Of a DNA stretch of 64,000 nucleotides, positions 18,586 through 30,743 are shown one piece after another. Source of the DNA: Aestuariibacter sp. GS-14 (lineage in GTDB: Bacteria > Pseudomonadota > Gammaproteobacteria > Enterobacterales > Alteromonadaceae); contig NZ_VHIP01000004.1 in NCBI RefSeq assembly GCF_006494365.1, positions 310,001 through 374,000 of the forward strand. Reading direction: 5' to 3'. Within the stretch, counting starts at the first letter, position 1; the number at the start of each line of letters is the position of its first letter. The translations under genes were made by a program, and so were the position numbers. The notes beneath the pieces are model-generated. The model was not told the origin of the DNA, searched no databases, and saw nothing but the letters and a program-made list of their open reading frames with translations.

Positions 18586-19764
18586 TCAGGGCAAAACAGA
18601 TTCATGAAAGAATCGGTTGATATCAATATTATAGTCAGACGCCACCACCGCTTTGTCTATTTTAATTCGGTCGTCGGTTGCAAGGTTCACTTCTTTAGGC
18701 GGCAGATAGTGATTGCCAGCGGTGGAATAAAATACGCGAACACAAGGCCGTAATGGCTGTTTGTCATTTTGCTTTATTACCAGCGCTACCTTGTTGTTAG
18801 ACAATTCAACCAGACTGCCAACAGGGTAAATGCCCATGCAGCGGATAAACTGCTGAAGCAGTCCTTGATCGAGTTTATCCTTACTGTCTTTTAACAGTAT
18901 TTGTAGTGCCTTTTGACTCGACATACCCGGTTTGTAGCAACGATCGGCAGTAAGTGCATCGTACATGTCTACTATGGCTAACATGCGGCCTTGCCTAGTA
19001 ATTTGATCTGCACTTAACTGCGAGGGATACCCCAAACCATCTAATCGCTCGTGATGTTCACTTACCCACTTGATAAGGGTTTCATCAATTCTCATTTGAT
19101 GAAGAAACTCAACGCCGTAAGTAACGTGTTTCTTCATTTCTTCCATTTCTCCATCGGTCAGTCGGCCGGGCTTATGTAAAATGGCATCGTCTACTTTTAT
19201 TTTACCGAGATCGTGAAGTAATCCACTGTAAGCCAGTCTTTCAATTTCCTCCTCTTCCAGCCCAAGATAACGGGCGAAATTGGCCAGTAATATGCCTACG
19301 TTAAGTGAATGCTCAAGCAAATAAGAGTCTTTTTCGCGAATTTTTGTCATGAGCAGCAACGCATCCGGATTGCGATCCAGCGAACCTACCAATGCTGTAG
19401 AAAATTCCCTCGGTACATAATCGTCAAATTGGGTACCATTCTGAATGGCCTTATACAGACTGCCCTGAATCTTCAAGCCTTGCTGATACAGCTTTTCAGC
19501 CCGTGCCAGTTCATCGGTTAATGGGACAGTAGTTTCCAGATGTTGGTGTATGGGGAGTGCCTGACTGCTCGTGCTATTACCCGACTCCACGTCAGTCTCA
19601 ATAACCACGCGCAAAATACCCTTGCGCTTAAGTTCATCAATCGCGGCCTGACTAGTTACCCGCCCACGACTTTTAATTTGTACTGTGCCAGCCCGTTGTT
19701 CAGCAATCTCGAGCACGTACATACCCACTTCTAGTTGTTCTATCCCGATCGTAATCACTGACAT
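18586..19764 (-). CDS. Cyclic-di-GMP phosphodiesterase, DUF3391 + HD-GYP
   Basis: 392 residues, cytoplasmic. The N-terminal about 110 residues match DUF3391 (IGIEQLEVGMYVLEI...), and the HD-GYP domain follows with H184-D185 in LLHDLGKIKVDDAILHKPG and the full HHERLDGLGYP motif at 237-247. All metal and GYP residues are kept, so an active c-di-GMP hydrolase is expected. The long 3' part beyond about residue 300 is a small extra domain seen in this subfamily. It stands alone, with about 300 bp of non-coding DNA on its 3' side, in which I recognise nothing. Confidence 0.92.
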   Translation of the reverse strand: MSVITIGIEQLEVGMYVLEIAEQRAGTVQIKSRGRVTSQAAIDELKRKGILRVVIETDVESGNSTSSQALPIHQHLETTVPLTDELARAEKLYQQGLKIQGSLYKAIQNGTQFDDYVPREFSTALVGSLDRNPDALLLMTKIREKDSYLLEHSLNVGILLANFARYLGLEEEEIERLAYSGLLHDLGKIKVDDAILHKPGRLTDGEMEEMKKHVTYGVEFLHQMRIDETLIKWVSEHHERLDGLGYPSQLSADQITRQGRMLAIVDMYDALTADRCYKPGMSSQKALQILLKDSKDKLDQGLLQQFIRCMGIYPVGSLVELSNNKVALVIKQNDKQPLRPCVRVFYSTAGNHYLPPKEVNLATDDRIKIDKAVVASDYNIDINRFFHESVLP

Positions 19765-19898
19765 GCGTTTTGCTTCTTGTTATCTTAACGGTCTTTTCGA
19801 TTGCTGATGACGGCATTTACGACATCTGATAGCAAGCTATAGTTAGATACGGCAACAGTTTGGTCTGCATCCGTCATTTCATATTCATCAATACTCAT

Positions 19899-20243
19899 TT
19901 AAAAGTCTAGCTGGTAAAGTAGCGTTGGTAAATCTGGTTGCCACTGGTAGCACTTCATTTTAATTTTGTGATTTATTACTAACACCCCTTCTTCCAGAAG
20001 CCGGGCAATTTGTTCGTTGGCGAGCTCGCTATTTACAGGAAACGCAATTTGCCCATTACTTCTCACCACTCGATACCAGGGTACAGGTTCGTTTTGAGGA
20101 ACGTCTTTTAAACATCTCCCCACCAGCCTTGCCCGTCCAGGCAAGCCAGACAAATCGGCTATTTGACCATAAGCCGCCACATTACCTGCAGGGATCATTC
20201 TGATGGTATGCCATATTCGTTCGGCTGGGGTAAAATCAGACAT
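19899..20243 (-). CDS. Alkyltransferase-like protein (Ogt/MGMT family, Cys replaced)
   Basis: The 114-residue protein is the DNA-binding domain of O6-alkylguanine transferases, but the acceptor site PCHR is replaced by PWYR (VPWYRVVRSNGQIAFP). Tryptophan in place of the catalytic Cys defines alkyltransferase-like proteins, which bind O6-alkylguanine and hand it to nucleotide excision repair instead of repairing it. The helix-turn-helix AAYGQIADLSGLPGRARLVG is intact. It is transcribed divergently from the DTW-domain gene with only 22 bp between start codons. Confidence 0.9.
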   Translation of the reverse strand: MSDFTPAERIWHTIRMIPAGNVAAYGQIADLSGLPGRARLVGRCLKDVPQNEPVPWYRVVRSNGQIAFPVNSELANEQIARLLEEGVLVINHKIKMKCYQWQPDLPTLLYQLDF

Positions 20244-20265
20244 CGTACATTTCGCTGAGAGTGTT

Positions 20266-20844
20266 ATGCGTTTAAAGTGTCATCGATGCCACTATCCTTT
20301 GAAAACCTGTATTTGTAAACATGTTACACCCGTTTTCAATCGAACCCGGGTAATAGTATTGCAGCATCCCGCAGAAACGAAACATGCCAAAAATACTGTC
20401 AGGTTACTGCAGCTTGCTCTCCAGAATGTGGATTGCTACACAGGTAAAACCGCTGAGGATTTTGCGCCACTGGCCAAGCAACTGACTACAGACTCTGCAA
20501 CAACGGTAGTTCTTTACCCGGTTCAGGAGGCTATAGAGTTAACTAGCGCTCACTATCTACAAAATCCATTAAAAATTGATACACTGATTATTATTGATGG
20601 CAGTTGGAAGCAGGCGTACGGTATTTACAAACGCAATCCATGGTTAAATCAATTCATGTTTTGTTGTTTGCCCGACGATATAGAAGGACAGTATGATATT
20701 CGCAAAACCAGTGTGTCTAATGGGCTGTCTAGCCTTGAGGCTGTAGCATTGGGTTTGCAAAGTCTGGAAGGGGCCGATACTTTACCTCTGTACCGGCTCT
20801 TTGATGCTTTTAAGCAGCAGTGGTCCCTGCATACTGAAGGCTAG
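20266..20844 (+). CDS. tapT: DTW-domain tRNA-uridine aminocarboxypropyltransferase
   Basis: 192 residues. The N-terminal zinc-finger-like CHRCHYPLKTCICKHV is followed by the DTW-domain core HPAETKHAKNTVRLLQLAL and the signature region IIIDGSWKQAYGIYK, here with Gly-Ser in place of the more usual Thr-W arrangement, and SLEAVALGL. The family (TapT/YfiP) adds the acp group to U47 of tRNAs using SAM. I chose the ATG at 20266: it has a GAGAG ribosome-binding element and places the Cys cluster at the start; a frame extension to 20203 would overlap the divergent gene. Confidence 0.85.
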   Translation: MRLKCHRCHYPLKTCICKHVTPVFNRTRVIVLQHPAETKHAKNTVRLLQLALQNVDCYTGKTAEDFAPLAKQLTTDSATTVVLYPVQEAIELTSAHYLQNPLKIDTLIIIDGSWKQAYGIYKRNPWLNQFMFCCLPDDIEGQYDIRKTSVSNGLSSLEAVALGLQSLEGADTLPLYRLFDAFKQQWSLHTEG

Positions 20845-20856
20845 TGGCTGATTACC

Positions 20857-21462
20857 CTAACAGCTGTATTGCATGGGCATATACCCTCGATGGTCCTCAA
20901 CCAATGCTAACCATCGCCGAATACCAGGATATACCGATAGGTCAAAACCACCTTCATGTGCTACATGGGTATAGGCATACAATGAAATATCTGCCAAAGA
21001 CAGTTGTTCGCCCACCAGGTAGGGGGTTTCGTTAAGTTGCTTCTCCATCACCGCCAGCGCTTTGTGACCGGCAACCTGTTTAGCCTGATACTCTGCTTTA
21101 CGGTTTTCTGGCAATCCTAAAAATACATTGATAAATCGGGCAACAGCGATGGCTGGCTCATGACTGTACTGTTCAAAGAACTGCCACTGCAACATTTTTG
21201 CGTAATCAAACGCTTTAGACGGAATCAAAGCCGATCCAGTTGCCAGATAATTAATAATGGCATTAGATTCACTCAAACACCGTCCGTCGCTTAATTCCAG
21301 TACTGGTATTTTACCTAACGGATTCTTATGCTTGAACGCTTCTGTTTGTGTTTCTCCCTGGAGAATATTTACATCAATCCATTCGCAACTTTTACCCAGT
21401 AATGCCAGTACAAGCTGGATTTTATAACAGTTACCGGAACGGGCATCGCCATAAACCTTCAT
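20857..21462 (-). CDS. Glutathione S-transferase family protein
   Basis: 201 residues: an N-terminal thioredoxin-fold domain (MKVYGDARSGNCYKIQLVLAL, with the NPLGKIPVLEL cis-proline motif and LSESNAIINYLA) and an all-helical C-terminal domain. The Ser of ARSGN is the likely glutathione-activating residue. It ends 12 bp from the convergent tapT gene and lies 10 bp downstream of the unknown membrane protein, so it may share that transcript. Substrate unknown. Confidence 0.88.
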   Translation of the reverse strand: MKVYGDARSGNCYKIQLVLALLGKSCEWIDVNILQGETQTEAFKHKNPLGKIPVLELSDGRCLSESNAIINYLATGSALIPSKAFDYAKMLQWQFFEQYSHEPAIAVARFINVFLGLPENRKAEYQAKQVAGHKALAVMEKQLNETPYLVGEQLSLADISLYAYTHVAHEGGFDLSVYPGIRRWLALVEDHRGYMPMQYSC

Positions 21463-21472
21463 GAGTCATCCT

Positions 21473-22423
21473 TTACTTAACAAACCATGCCATAAACAGC
21501 CAGGTGGCCGGCACGCCAGCTGACACGATGAATATCTTTACATTTTGTACAATTTCTTTGGGCCAACAACTAAACTGGCGCATGTCTTCCAGTTGTTGAT
21601 TGAGCTTATACAGCTGATTTGCGCTTGGTTCGTTGTTTTTACCATTTCGCCTGTCAATCAGTATCTGCTCAATCGCAGCTTCTATACAACTGATGTTTTT
21701 TGCCCGGTATTTACGCATCAACCTTAGCGTTTTTATTACTGGCAAAAACAACCATGTGAGCATAAATGTAATCATCACTAATAATATTAGTAAGTCAATA
21801 ACGGGGACAGGTTTACCCATCCAAAATATCGGTACCAGCATTAACATCATTAATGCCAGACTCACATTGCTTAATCCTAAATCACATAGTGCCTTGCAAT
21901 GACTAAAGTTTGTATCCTTGGTAATACTGGGTAGCACCAAATGGCGATGCAGATAGCGAGTGAACGACGCCGACTGCATAATAAATAGAAACAGAAAGAA
22001 CCAAAAGGGCACAGCTATGGCGTTGAGTAATATGATAGCGGGCTTTAAATCCAGTGCCAGCAGTCCCTCTGTAACAAGGTAAATCATCGTTACTGAAACT
22101 GCCAGTGTGCTGGCAATAACCACTTGGGTTACCAGCTTCTTTTCAAGGCGTTGAATATGTTGAGGATACTCATCGATGCGTTTAACACGCACCAGGAAAT
22201 CGGCGATACGTTTACCGGCACGTCGGTGCATAATGCGAATTGCCAGCCATAAATAGCCGATGATGAGCGGCATCCCCAGCGCTGCATTAAAATCCCTTTG
22301 TGAACGCTCGTCCACTACATACGCCAGATCCAAAGATCCAGCCACATAGTTAAGACTCAGGCAAACTATTACAAATAGTAAAGGCGGCAACCAAACATGT
22401 ATTACTACGTTGTTTTTATTCAT
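21473..22423 (-). CDS. Unrecognised polytopic membrane protein
   Basis: 316 residues with about seven or eight hydrophobic segments (first at about 8-30, last at the extreme C-terminus, GVPATWLFMAWFVK). A cytoplasmic loop after the sixth segment is basic and carries RRNGKNNEPSANQLYKLNQQ. I recognise no family. The ATG at 22423 is preferred to an in-frame GTG at 22462 because a TATAAT -10 element (on this strand) with a GTGCCA -35-like hexamer 17 bp upstream overlaps that GTG, which puts it at or before the transcription start. It ends 10 bp before the GST gene. Confidence 0.7.
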   Translation of the reverse strand: MNKNNVVIHVWLPPLLFVIVCLSLNYVAGSLDLAYVVDERSQRDFNAALGMPLIIGYLWLAIRIMHRRAGKRIADFLVRVKRIDEYPQHIQRLEKKLVTQVVIASTLAVSVTMIYLVTEGLLALDLKPAIILLNAIAVPFWFFLFLFIMQSASFTRYLHRHLVLPSITKDTNFSHCKALCDLGLSNVSLALMMLMLVPIFWMGKPVPVIDLLILLVMITFMLTWLFLPVIKTLRLMRKYRAKNISCIEAAIEQILIDRRNGKNNEPSANQLYKLNQQLEDMRQFSCWPKEIVQNVKIFIVSAGVPATWLFMAWFVK

Positions 22424-22546
22424 TAGATTGGTTGTGTCAATTAAGCGACAGCTATTATACACCCCAAAAATTAATTGGCACAGCGCGTCGGCAATACACT
22501 TTGTTAACGAATGTGTATTGCTTTTTTTCCTTACCCCTGCGACGCT

Positions 22547-22900
22547 TTATTTATCTGACCAAACGGCAAATTCATTACCACTTGGCTCGGTAAAATGAAA
22601 CCGTCTGCCGCCAGGAAAGGTAAATATTGGCTTAATCACGCTACCACCTGCGGCTTCAACGGCTTGTTGTGTGGCCTCGAGGGTAGGTGAGTAAAACACC
22701 AGTAAAGTTGCACCTGACGCAGTTAATGACGCCATATCTGCTTTGTAAAAGCCGCCTGTAATGCCCTTATCCCTGAACTCACAATAAGCGTCGCCATAAT
22801 CGGTGAATGTCCAGTTAAAAACAGACGCAAAGAACGCCTTGGTAGCAGGTATATCCTTACAGGGCAATTCTACGTAATTAATCAGTGTGTCGCTGCTCAT
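22547..22900 (-). CDS. VOC-family (glyoxalase/bleomycin-resistance-like) protein
   Basis: 117 residues covering two beta-alpha-beta-beta-beta units: INYVELPCKDIPATKAFFAS at the N-terminus and LVFYSPTLEATQQAVEAAGG starting the second half, closing with FPGGRRFHFTEPSGNEFAVW. The closing TEPSGNEFAVWS motif is typical of small single-domain VOC proteins related to glyoxalase I. Its ATG overlaps the stop of the GFA gene (ATGA), so the two are co-translated. Specific reaction unknown. Confidence 0.87.
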   Translation of the reverse strand: MSSDTLINYVELPCKDIPATKAFFASVFNWTFTDYGDAYCEFRDKGITGGFYKADMASLTASGATLLVFYSPTLEATQQAVEAAGGSVIKPIFTFPGGRRFHFTEPSGNEFAVWSDK

Positions 22901-23322
22901 ACTGGTTCATCTCCCTCAAATTGCGCCATTACCTCTGCGCCTGTCATGCATATAGTGGTTTGTTCAAAGCTGTAATAGTTGGGCTTGCTTTCAATAAATA
23001 TTTGATGAGATAACTGCATAGCTGGTTGTTGTGGAAACAGTCCAACAGGCAAATAGTGGGTGTTAGTTGTCTTTAACCGGTAAAAGAGGTGCGTGCCGCA
23101 ATGACTGCAAAATCCGCGCTCTGCCCAATCTGAAGAATCATAAACTTTAACGGTGTCACCGGTAAGCTTAACAGTGTGACCCTCTATCGCGAAAAAGGGG
23201 CTGCCAGCCCATTGTCTGCACATATCACAGTGGCATACGCCAATATCCAGCGAAGTTGCGATAGCTTCAATCTTAACGCCCTTGCACAGGCAGGTAGAGG
23301 TAAGTAAGGTACTGGTTTCCAT
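22897..23322 (-). CDS. GFA-family (Gfa/CENP-V type) zinc protein
   Basis: 141 residues with the paired zinc-site cysteines of the family: CLCKGVKIE near the N-terminus, CHCDMCRQWAGSPFFA at about 31-46, and GFCSHCGTHLFYRL at about 71-84. The family is named for glutathione-dependent formaldehyde-activating enzyme, but most members are of unproven function. It forms a two-gene unit with the VOC protein downstream. Confidence 0.9.
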   Translation of the reverse strand: METSTLLTSTCLCKGVKIEAIATSLDIGVCHCDMCRQWAGSPFFAIEGHTVKLTGDTVKVYDSSDWAERGFCSHCGTHLFYRLKTTNTHYLPVGLFPQQPAMQLSHQIFIESKPNYYSFEQTTICMTGAEVMAQFEGDEPV

Positions 23323-23480
23323 ACACGCTCCTTTGTTGTCATTTTTTCTAAAGCAATTTACAGCGAATAATGCTGTATTGCTTCCCTATGCTCAGTTTCT
23401 GACATCAAACCAAAACCGACACATGTATATTTATACAGCCAAATTAAAAACACCAGTTTTTTATTACATTATTTCAGACA

Positions 23481-23510
23481 TAAAAAAACCCAGGATAACC
23501 TGGGTTCTTT
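23481..23510 (-). terminator. Intrinsic terminator of the atp operon
   Basis: On the minus strand the stem ACCCAGG, loop TTAT, CCTGGGT is followed by a run of seven T, 20-40 bp after the atpC stop codon. Confidence 0.88.
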
Positions 23511-23526
23511 ATTTTGATGAATCTAA

Positions 23527-23943
23527 TTACTTGCGCAGTTTTTGAATTAATCGCAACTGGGCAATGGCTTCCGCCAGCTCGTGAGCGGCTTCAGCATAAT
23601 TAAAGTCAGCACCTGGATTAGCGATGTGCTCTTCTGCACGTCGTTTAGCTTCTTCAGCAGCCTGTGCATCCAAGTCTTCTGCTCTTACCGCAGTGTCGGC
23701 CAGAACAGTTACGTTGCCTGGTTGTACTTCAAGTACACCACCCGCTACGTAAATAACTTCTTCTTCACCGTGCTGTTTAACCAAACGCACCATACCAGGC
23801 TTAATTGGAGTGATGAGCGGCGCGTGACCAGGGTAAATACCCAGCTCACCTTCGCTACCGGTCACCTGGATAGTTTCAACGAGGCCAGAGAAAATCTGCT
23901 TTTCCGCGCTTACTACATCTAAGTGAACTGTCATTGCTGCCAT
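23527..23943 (-). CDS. atpC: ATP synthase F1 subunit epsilon
   Basis: 138 residues: N-terminal beta-sandwich ([34 protein letters not shown]) and a C-terminal helical hairpin ([11 protein letters not shown] ... [16 protein letters not shown]). It couples the rotor to the c-ring and inhibits ATP hydrolysis. The ATG at 23943 has a near-perfect AGGAGG ribosome-binding site. It is the last gene of the operon, followed by the terminator. Confidence 0.97.
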   Translation of the reverse strand: MAAMTVHLDVVSAEKQIFSGLVETIQVTGSEGELGIYPGHAPLITPIKPGMVRLVKQHGEEEVIYVAGGVLEVQPGNVTVLADTAVRAEDLDAQAAEEAKRRAEEHIANPGADFNYAEAAHELAEAIAQLRLIQKLRK

Positions 23944-24001
23944 GTAAACCTCCTAAAGGATACGCAAGCGTTATGCGGAGCTGATTAACAGCTCCGTACC
24001 A

Positions 24002-25399
<1,398 letters not shown>

Positions 25400-25423
25400 T
25401 CATTATCTTTTCTAAACCTTTGC

Positions 25424-26284
25424 CTACACCGCTGCTGCACCACCAACAATCTCACTGATTTCTTGTGTGATTGCGGCCTGACGGGCTTTGTTGTATACCA
25501 ATTGAAGTTCATCAATCAGGTTGCCTGCGTTATCGGTTGCGGCTTTCATTGCAACCATTCGAGCAGCTTGCTCTGACGCGGCATTTTCTACAACACCCTG
25601 GTACACCTGGGACTCAATGTAACGAACCATCAATGCTTCCAAAATAGGTTTTGGATCCGGCTCGTAGATATAATCCCAGCGATGCTTTAACGTTTCGTCT
25701 TCAGACTTTGGCAAAGGCAATAATTGATTGCTTACAGGCTGCTGTGACATCGTGTTAACGAAGTCGTTGAAAACCAGAAATACTTTATCCAGTTTTCCTT
25801 CATCAAAGGCTTTCAGCATGACGCGAACTACGCCAACTACGTCGCTGATTTTAGGTGCATCACCTAAACCTGATTCTGCGGCAAGCAAAGTGCCACCAAA
25901 TCGGTTGAAGAATGCACAAGCTTTTGAACCTAGCGCTGCAAAGTCCACTTCGACACCCTGGCTTTTCCAAGCTTTTACTTCCTTGGTAACCAGTTTAAAC
26001 TCGTTGGTGTTCAAACCACCACACAAACCACGGTCGGTGGATATCACAATGTAACCGACACGCTTGACTTCACGCTCTTCCAAATAAGGATGGCGGTATT
26101 CAAGGTTACCGTTAGCAATGTGACCAATCACTTTAAGCATATTTTGTGCATATGGACGACCGGAGGCCATGCGCTCCTGCGCCTTTTTCATTTTAGACGC
26201 AGCAACCATTTCCATCGCACTGGTAATCTTTTGAGTATTCTTGATACTCCCAATCTTACCTTTTATCTCTTTACCGCTGGCCAT
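25424..26284 (-). CDS. atpG: ATP synthase F1 subunit gamma
   Basis: 286 residues; central rotor shaft. The N-terminal helix [20 protein letters not shown] and the C-terminal helix ([20 protein letters not shown]...[19 protein letters not shown]) form the coiled coil; [11 protein letters not shown] is the conserved Rossmann-like core motif. 33 bp lie between it and atpD. Confidence 0.97.
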   Translation of the reverse strand: MASGKEIKGKIGSIKNTQKITSAMEMVAASKMKKAQERMASGRPYAQNMLKVIGHIANGNLEYRHPYLEEREVKRVGYIVISTDRGLCGGLNTNEFKLVTKEVKAWKSQGVEVDFAALGSKACAFFNRFGGTLLAAESGLGDAPKISDVVGVVRVMLKAFDEGKLDKVFLVFNDFVNTMSQQPVSNQLLPLPKSEDETLKHRWDYIYEPDPKPILEALMVRYIESQVYQGVVENAASEQAARMVAMKAATDNAGNLIDELQLVYNKARQAAITQEISEIVGGAAAV

Positions 26285-26340
26285 GACTATCTCTCCGATT
26301 ACTCAACGTGATGTGCTGACCTTTCGGTCAGCACCATTGA

Positions 26341-27882
26341 TTACCAAGTTTGTGTCGCTTTAAATTTAGTTAAAGCGTCATTCAACTGTGACTCAATGTC
26401 AGCGTTGTAGTTACCTGTTTCGTTGATAGTCTTCATCAGATCAGCGTATTCGCTGTTCATGTATGAATGTAAGGCCGCTTCGAAATCCAGGATCTTGTTC
26501 AGTTCCACGTCTTTCAGGAAGCCTTTCTCTACCGCGAACAGGGAAACACCAGTCTCACCCACTGAGAGTGGCGTGTACTGTTTCTGTTTCATTAGTTCGG
26601 TAACGCGCTCACCGTGCTCAAGCTGTGAACGAGTCGCTTCGTCAAGGTCAGATGCGAACTGCGAGAAAGCCGCCAATTCACGGTACTGAGCCAGGGCAAG
26701 ACGGATACCGCCACCCAGCTTCTTAACGATTTTAGTTTGTGCCGCACCACCTACACGAGATACCGAGATACCAGCGTTAACCGCCGGACGGATACCTGCG
26801 TTGAACAAGTCAGTTTCTAAGAAGATCTGACCGTCTGTAATCGAGATTACGTTGGTAGGTACGAATGCAGAAACGTCACCAGCCTGAGTTTCAATGATTG
26901 GCAGCGCGGTTAATGAACCGGTTTTGCCTTTCACTTCACCTTTGGTGAAACGCTCAACATACTGCTCGTTTACACGTGCAGCACGCTCTAGCAGACGTGA
27001 GTGCAAATAGAATACGTCACCTGGGTAAGCTTCACGGCCTGGTGGGCGCTTCAGTAGCAATGAGATCTGACGGTAAGCAACAGCTTGCTTAGACAAATCA
27101 TCATATACGATCAGAGCGTCTTCACCGCGGTCACGGAAGTATTCACCCATAGTACAACCAGAGTAAGGTGCCAGGTATTGCAGGGCAGCAGACTCAGAAG
27201 CAGAAGCAGCAACAACAATGGTGTGAGCCATCGCGCCGTGCTCTTCCAGCTTGCGCACTACGTTTGCAATAGTAGAGGCCTTTTGACCAACCGCTACGTA
27301 AACGCACTTAACGCCTGTGCCTTTCTGGTTGATGATGGCATCAACAGCCATCGCTGTTTTACCAGTCTGACGGTCACCGATGATCAGCTCACGCTGGCCA
27401 CGGCCGATTGGAATCATCGAGTCAACAGACTTGTAACCAGTTTGTACCGGCTGGTCTACTGATTGACGCTCGATAACACCAGGTGCAATTTTCTCAACCG
27501 GTTCAAAACCTTCGGCATCGATTGCACCTTTACCATCAATTGGCGCACCCAGGGTGTTTACAACACGACCCAACAGTGAACGCCCTACCGGTACTTCAAG
27601 AATACGGCCGGTAGACTGGACTTTTTGTCCTTCTTGCAGGTCCGAGTAAGGACCCATAACAACTGCACCAACTGAGTCTCGCTCAAGGTTTAGTGCAATC
27701 GCGTAACGACCACCAGGAAGCTCAATCATCTCACCCTGCATGACATCGGCCAGGCCGTGAATGCGAATGATACCGTCGGTTACTGCGACGATAGTACCTT
27801 CATTGCGTGCTTCACTGGTTACATCAAACTGTTCAATTCTTTTCTTGATCAGTTCTGCAATTTCAGTGGAATTAAGTTGCAT
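26341..27882 (-). CDS. atpA: ATP synthase F1 subunit alpha
   Basis: 513 residues; non-catalytic nucleotide-binding subunit with Walker [14 protein letters not shown], the [17 protein letters not shown] Walker B segment and the arginine-finger region [13 protein letters not shown]-terminal [15 protein letters not shown] binds subunit delta. Length is standard. Confidence 0.98.
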   Translation of the reverse strand: MQLNSTEIAELIKKRIEQFDVTSEARNEGTIVAVTDGIIRIHGLADVMQGEMIELPGGRYAIALNLERDSVGAVVMGPYSDLQEGQKVQSTGRILEVPVGRSLLGRVVNTLGAPIDGKGAIDAEGFEPVEKIAPGVIERQSVDQPVQTGYKSVDSMIPIGRGQRELIIGDRQTGKTAMAVDAIINQKGTGVKCVYVAVGQKASTIANVVRKLEEHGAMAHTIVVAASASESAALQYLAPYSGCTMGEYFRDRGEDALIVYDDLSKQAVAYRQISLLLKRPPGREAYPGDVFYLHSRLLERAARVNEQYVERFTKGEVKGKTGSLTALPIIETQAGDVSAFVPTNVISITDGQIFLETDLFNAGIRPAVNAGISVSRVGGAAQTKIVKKLGGGIRLALAQYRELAAFSQFASDLDEATRSQLEHGERVTELMKQKQYTPLSVGETGVSLFAVEKGFLKDVELNKILDFEAALHSYMNSEYADLMKTINETGNYNADIESQLNDALTKFKATQTW

Positions 27883-27895
27883 GCTCTTATCCCCG

Positions 27896-28429
27896 TTATG
27901 CTTGCAACGCGTCTGCGAGACGGTTCAATTTAGACTTGACGGAACCATCGATGACTGTGTCACCGGCTTTAATTACCATACCGGCAACAAGGGCAGGGTC
28001 CACGTTACAAATAAGCTTCACTTTACGTGCCAAACGTTTTTCCAACGCTGCGCTCAGATTAGTGGTTTGTGTACTGGTCAGTTCAGACGCAGCGGTTACA
28101 ACCACTTCGATTTCTTTGTCGTATTCTGCTTTAAGCAAATTAAACAGCACAGAAATCTCTGGCAGGGCGGTTAAACGCTTATTCTCTGCCAGAACCTTAA
28201 TCAGGTTCTGACCATGTGTGTCGAGCGAATCGCCACAAACATTAATGTACAGTTCTGCCAACTTGTCAGCGGCCATTGAACCACCAGACAGTTGGCTTAC
28301 TGTCTCGTTGCTCGCTACCGCTGCGGCAAAGCCCAGCATGTCCTGCCATTGTGCAATGGCGTTATGCTCAACTGCAAAATCAAACGCCGCTTTAGCATAA
28401 GGACGAGCTACGGTTGTCAATTCAGACAT
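27896..28429 (-). CDS. atpH: ATP synthase F1 subunit delta
   Basis: 177 residues; peripheral-stalk connector. N-terminal six-helix domain starts with [17 protein letters not shown] and the C-terminal part has [33 protein letters not shown], both family signatures. It lies 13 bp upstream of atpA. Confidence 0.97.
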   Translation of the reverse strand: MSELTTVARPYAKAAFDFAVEHNAIAQWQDMLGFAAAVASNETVSQLSGGSMAADKLAELYINVCGDSLDTHGQNLIKVLAENKRLTALPEISVLFNLLKAEYDKEIEVVVTAASELTSTQTTNLSAALEKRLARKVKLICNVDPALVAGMVIKAGDTVIDGSVKSKLNRLADALQA

Positions 28430-28444
28430 GGCTCATCTCCTATC

Positions 28445-28915
28445 TCAAAGCTCGGCGACAAGTTTTTCAACAATGTCGCTTTGCGCGCTGGCGTCGATTT
28501 CACGTTGAAGGATCTGCTGTGCACCAGCAACAGCCAGAGCTGCTACCTGCTTACGCAGTTCCTCTTTGGCACGATTGCGCTCAGCTTCGATTTCGGCATA
28601 ACCTTGCGTGATAATTTTCTCGCGCTCAGCATGACCACGTTGCGTTTCCTCATCAACAAGTTGATTGGCGCGCTTTTTGGCCTGCTCGATAATTTCCGCT
28701 GCTTGTACTTTCGCTTCTTTCAGCTGCTCGGTGGCTTTCGCCTGAGCTAGCTGTAAATCTTTTTCGGCGCGCTCAGAAGCTTCCAGCCCATCGGCTATTT
28801 TCTTCTGACGCTCTTCAATTGCTGCCATGATCGGTGGCCAGACTTTCGCCATACAGAACCACACGAAAACGATGAAAGCAATTAATTCGCCAATTAGAGT
28901 AAGGTTGATGTTCAC
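28445..28915 (-). CDS. atpF: ATP synthase F0 subunit b
   Basis: 156 residues: a single N-terminal membrane helix ([20 protein letters not shown]) followed by a long charged helix that dimerises as the peripheral stalk. The start is GTG (28915) with a GGGGGAG ribosome-binding site. Standard length for E. coli-type subunit b, and only one b gene is present. Confidence 0.97.
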   Translation of the reverse strand: MNINLTLIGELIAFIVFVWFCMAKVWPPIMAAIEERQKKIADGLEASERAEKDLQLAQAKATEQLKEAKVQAAEIIEQAKKRANQLVDEETQRGHAEREKIITQGYAEIEAERNRAKEELRKQVAALAVAGAQQILQREIDASAQSDIVEKLVAEL

Positions 28916-28956
28916 AACCGCTCCCCCTCTATTCGTTGATAAAAGTTAGTCGGTGC

Positions 28957-29238
<282 letters not shown>

Positions 29239-29261
29239 TTAAAAAGTTAGTCAATCAAAAA

Positions 29262-30155
<894 letters not shown>

Positions 30156-30174
30156 TTAATTATTTATTGTTTGC

Positions 30175-30564
30175 TTACGGGCGATGTAAATAAATCATTC
30201 CGGGCCATTGCGCGACTAACGTCACAATGTAGCCGATAAACAAAGGTAACACCTGCACATTTGTGTGCTTAAATACCCATGTAAATATTAAAAAAGTGAA
30301 CAACAACTTAAGTGCTATTCCTTTGCGAAAACTCCGCACGACTAAGTCGTTCTTGGATGCACCGGCGAATCTGAATGCAAAAAAGGCAAATATGCCAGCC
30401 GGTACTATGTTCGCTACCACGCCTACCAGCGCATCGACGCCGCTGTCCAGGCTCATCAGGATGGCAACAATGCCAGAGGCAACCATACCCGCGCAACTCT
30501 GCAAGAGTAGTACTTTGAGTGCCAAATGTTGACCTTTAGTACCGATACCTTTAGCTGCTTGCAA
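30175..30564 (-). CDS. atpI: ATP synthase assembly-associated protein I
   Basis: About 129 residues with four hydrophobic segments, at the first position of the operon as expected for AtpI, which helps assemble the c-ring. No ATG or GTG lies between the upstream in-frame stop and the first membrane segment, so the start is probably the TTG at 30564, although its ribosome-binding site is poor. The family is weakly conserved; position is the main evidence. Confidence 0.85.
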   Translation of the reverse strand: MQAAKGIGTKGQHLALKVLLLQSCAGMVASGIVAILMSLDSGVDALVGVVANIVPAGIFAFFAFRFAGASKNDLVVRSFRKGIALKLLFTFLIFTWVFKHTNVQVLPLFIGYIVTLVAQWPGMIYLHRP

Positions 30565-30599
30565 AACCCGCTCGCCATCACTGAATAAAAAGCGTCAGA

Positions 30600-30627
30600 A
30601 GTATACTGTTTTGGCGATTAAATTCAA
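30600..30627 (-). promoter_or_regulatory. Probable sigma-70 promoter of the atp operon
   Basis: On the minus strand TTGAAT (30627-30622), a 16-bp spacer and TATACT (30605-30600) lie about 35 bp upstream of atpI. Confidence 0.55.
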
Positions 30628-30693
30628 CTGTAAAAGGCATTCTGAAGGTTATTCTGAAAATTTACCAGCCCAATATCAGAAATATAGTCGAGG

Positions 30694-30719
30694 GCATCTA
30701 AGACTATTGTCTTAGATGC
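30694..30719. terminator. Perfect 11-bp hairpin after parB
   Basis: GCATCTAAGAC, loop TATT, then the exact complement, 25 bp after the parB stop. It lacks a T-run on either strand, so it is at best an atypical terminator separating parB from the atp promoter. It matches the hairpin at 13656 in shape (11-bp stem, 4-nt loop) but not in sequence. Confidence 0.4.
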
Positions 30720-30743
30720 AAGGCTAACGATACCGGTGTTTGA

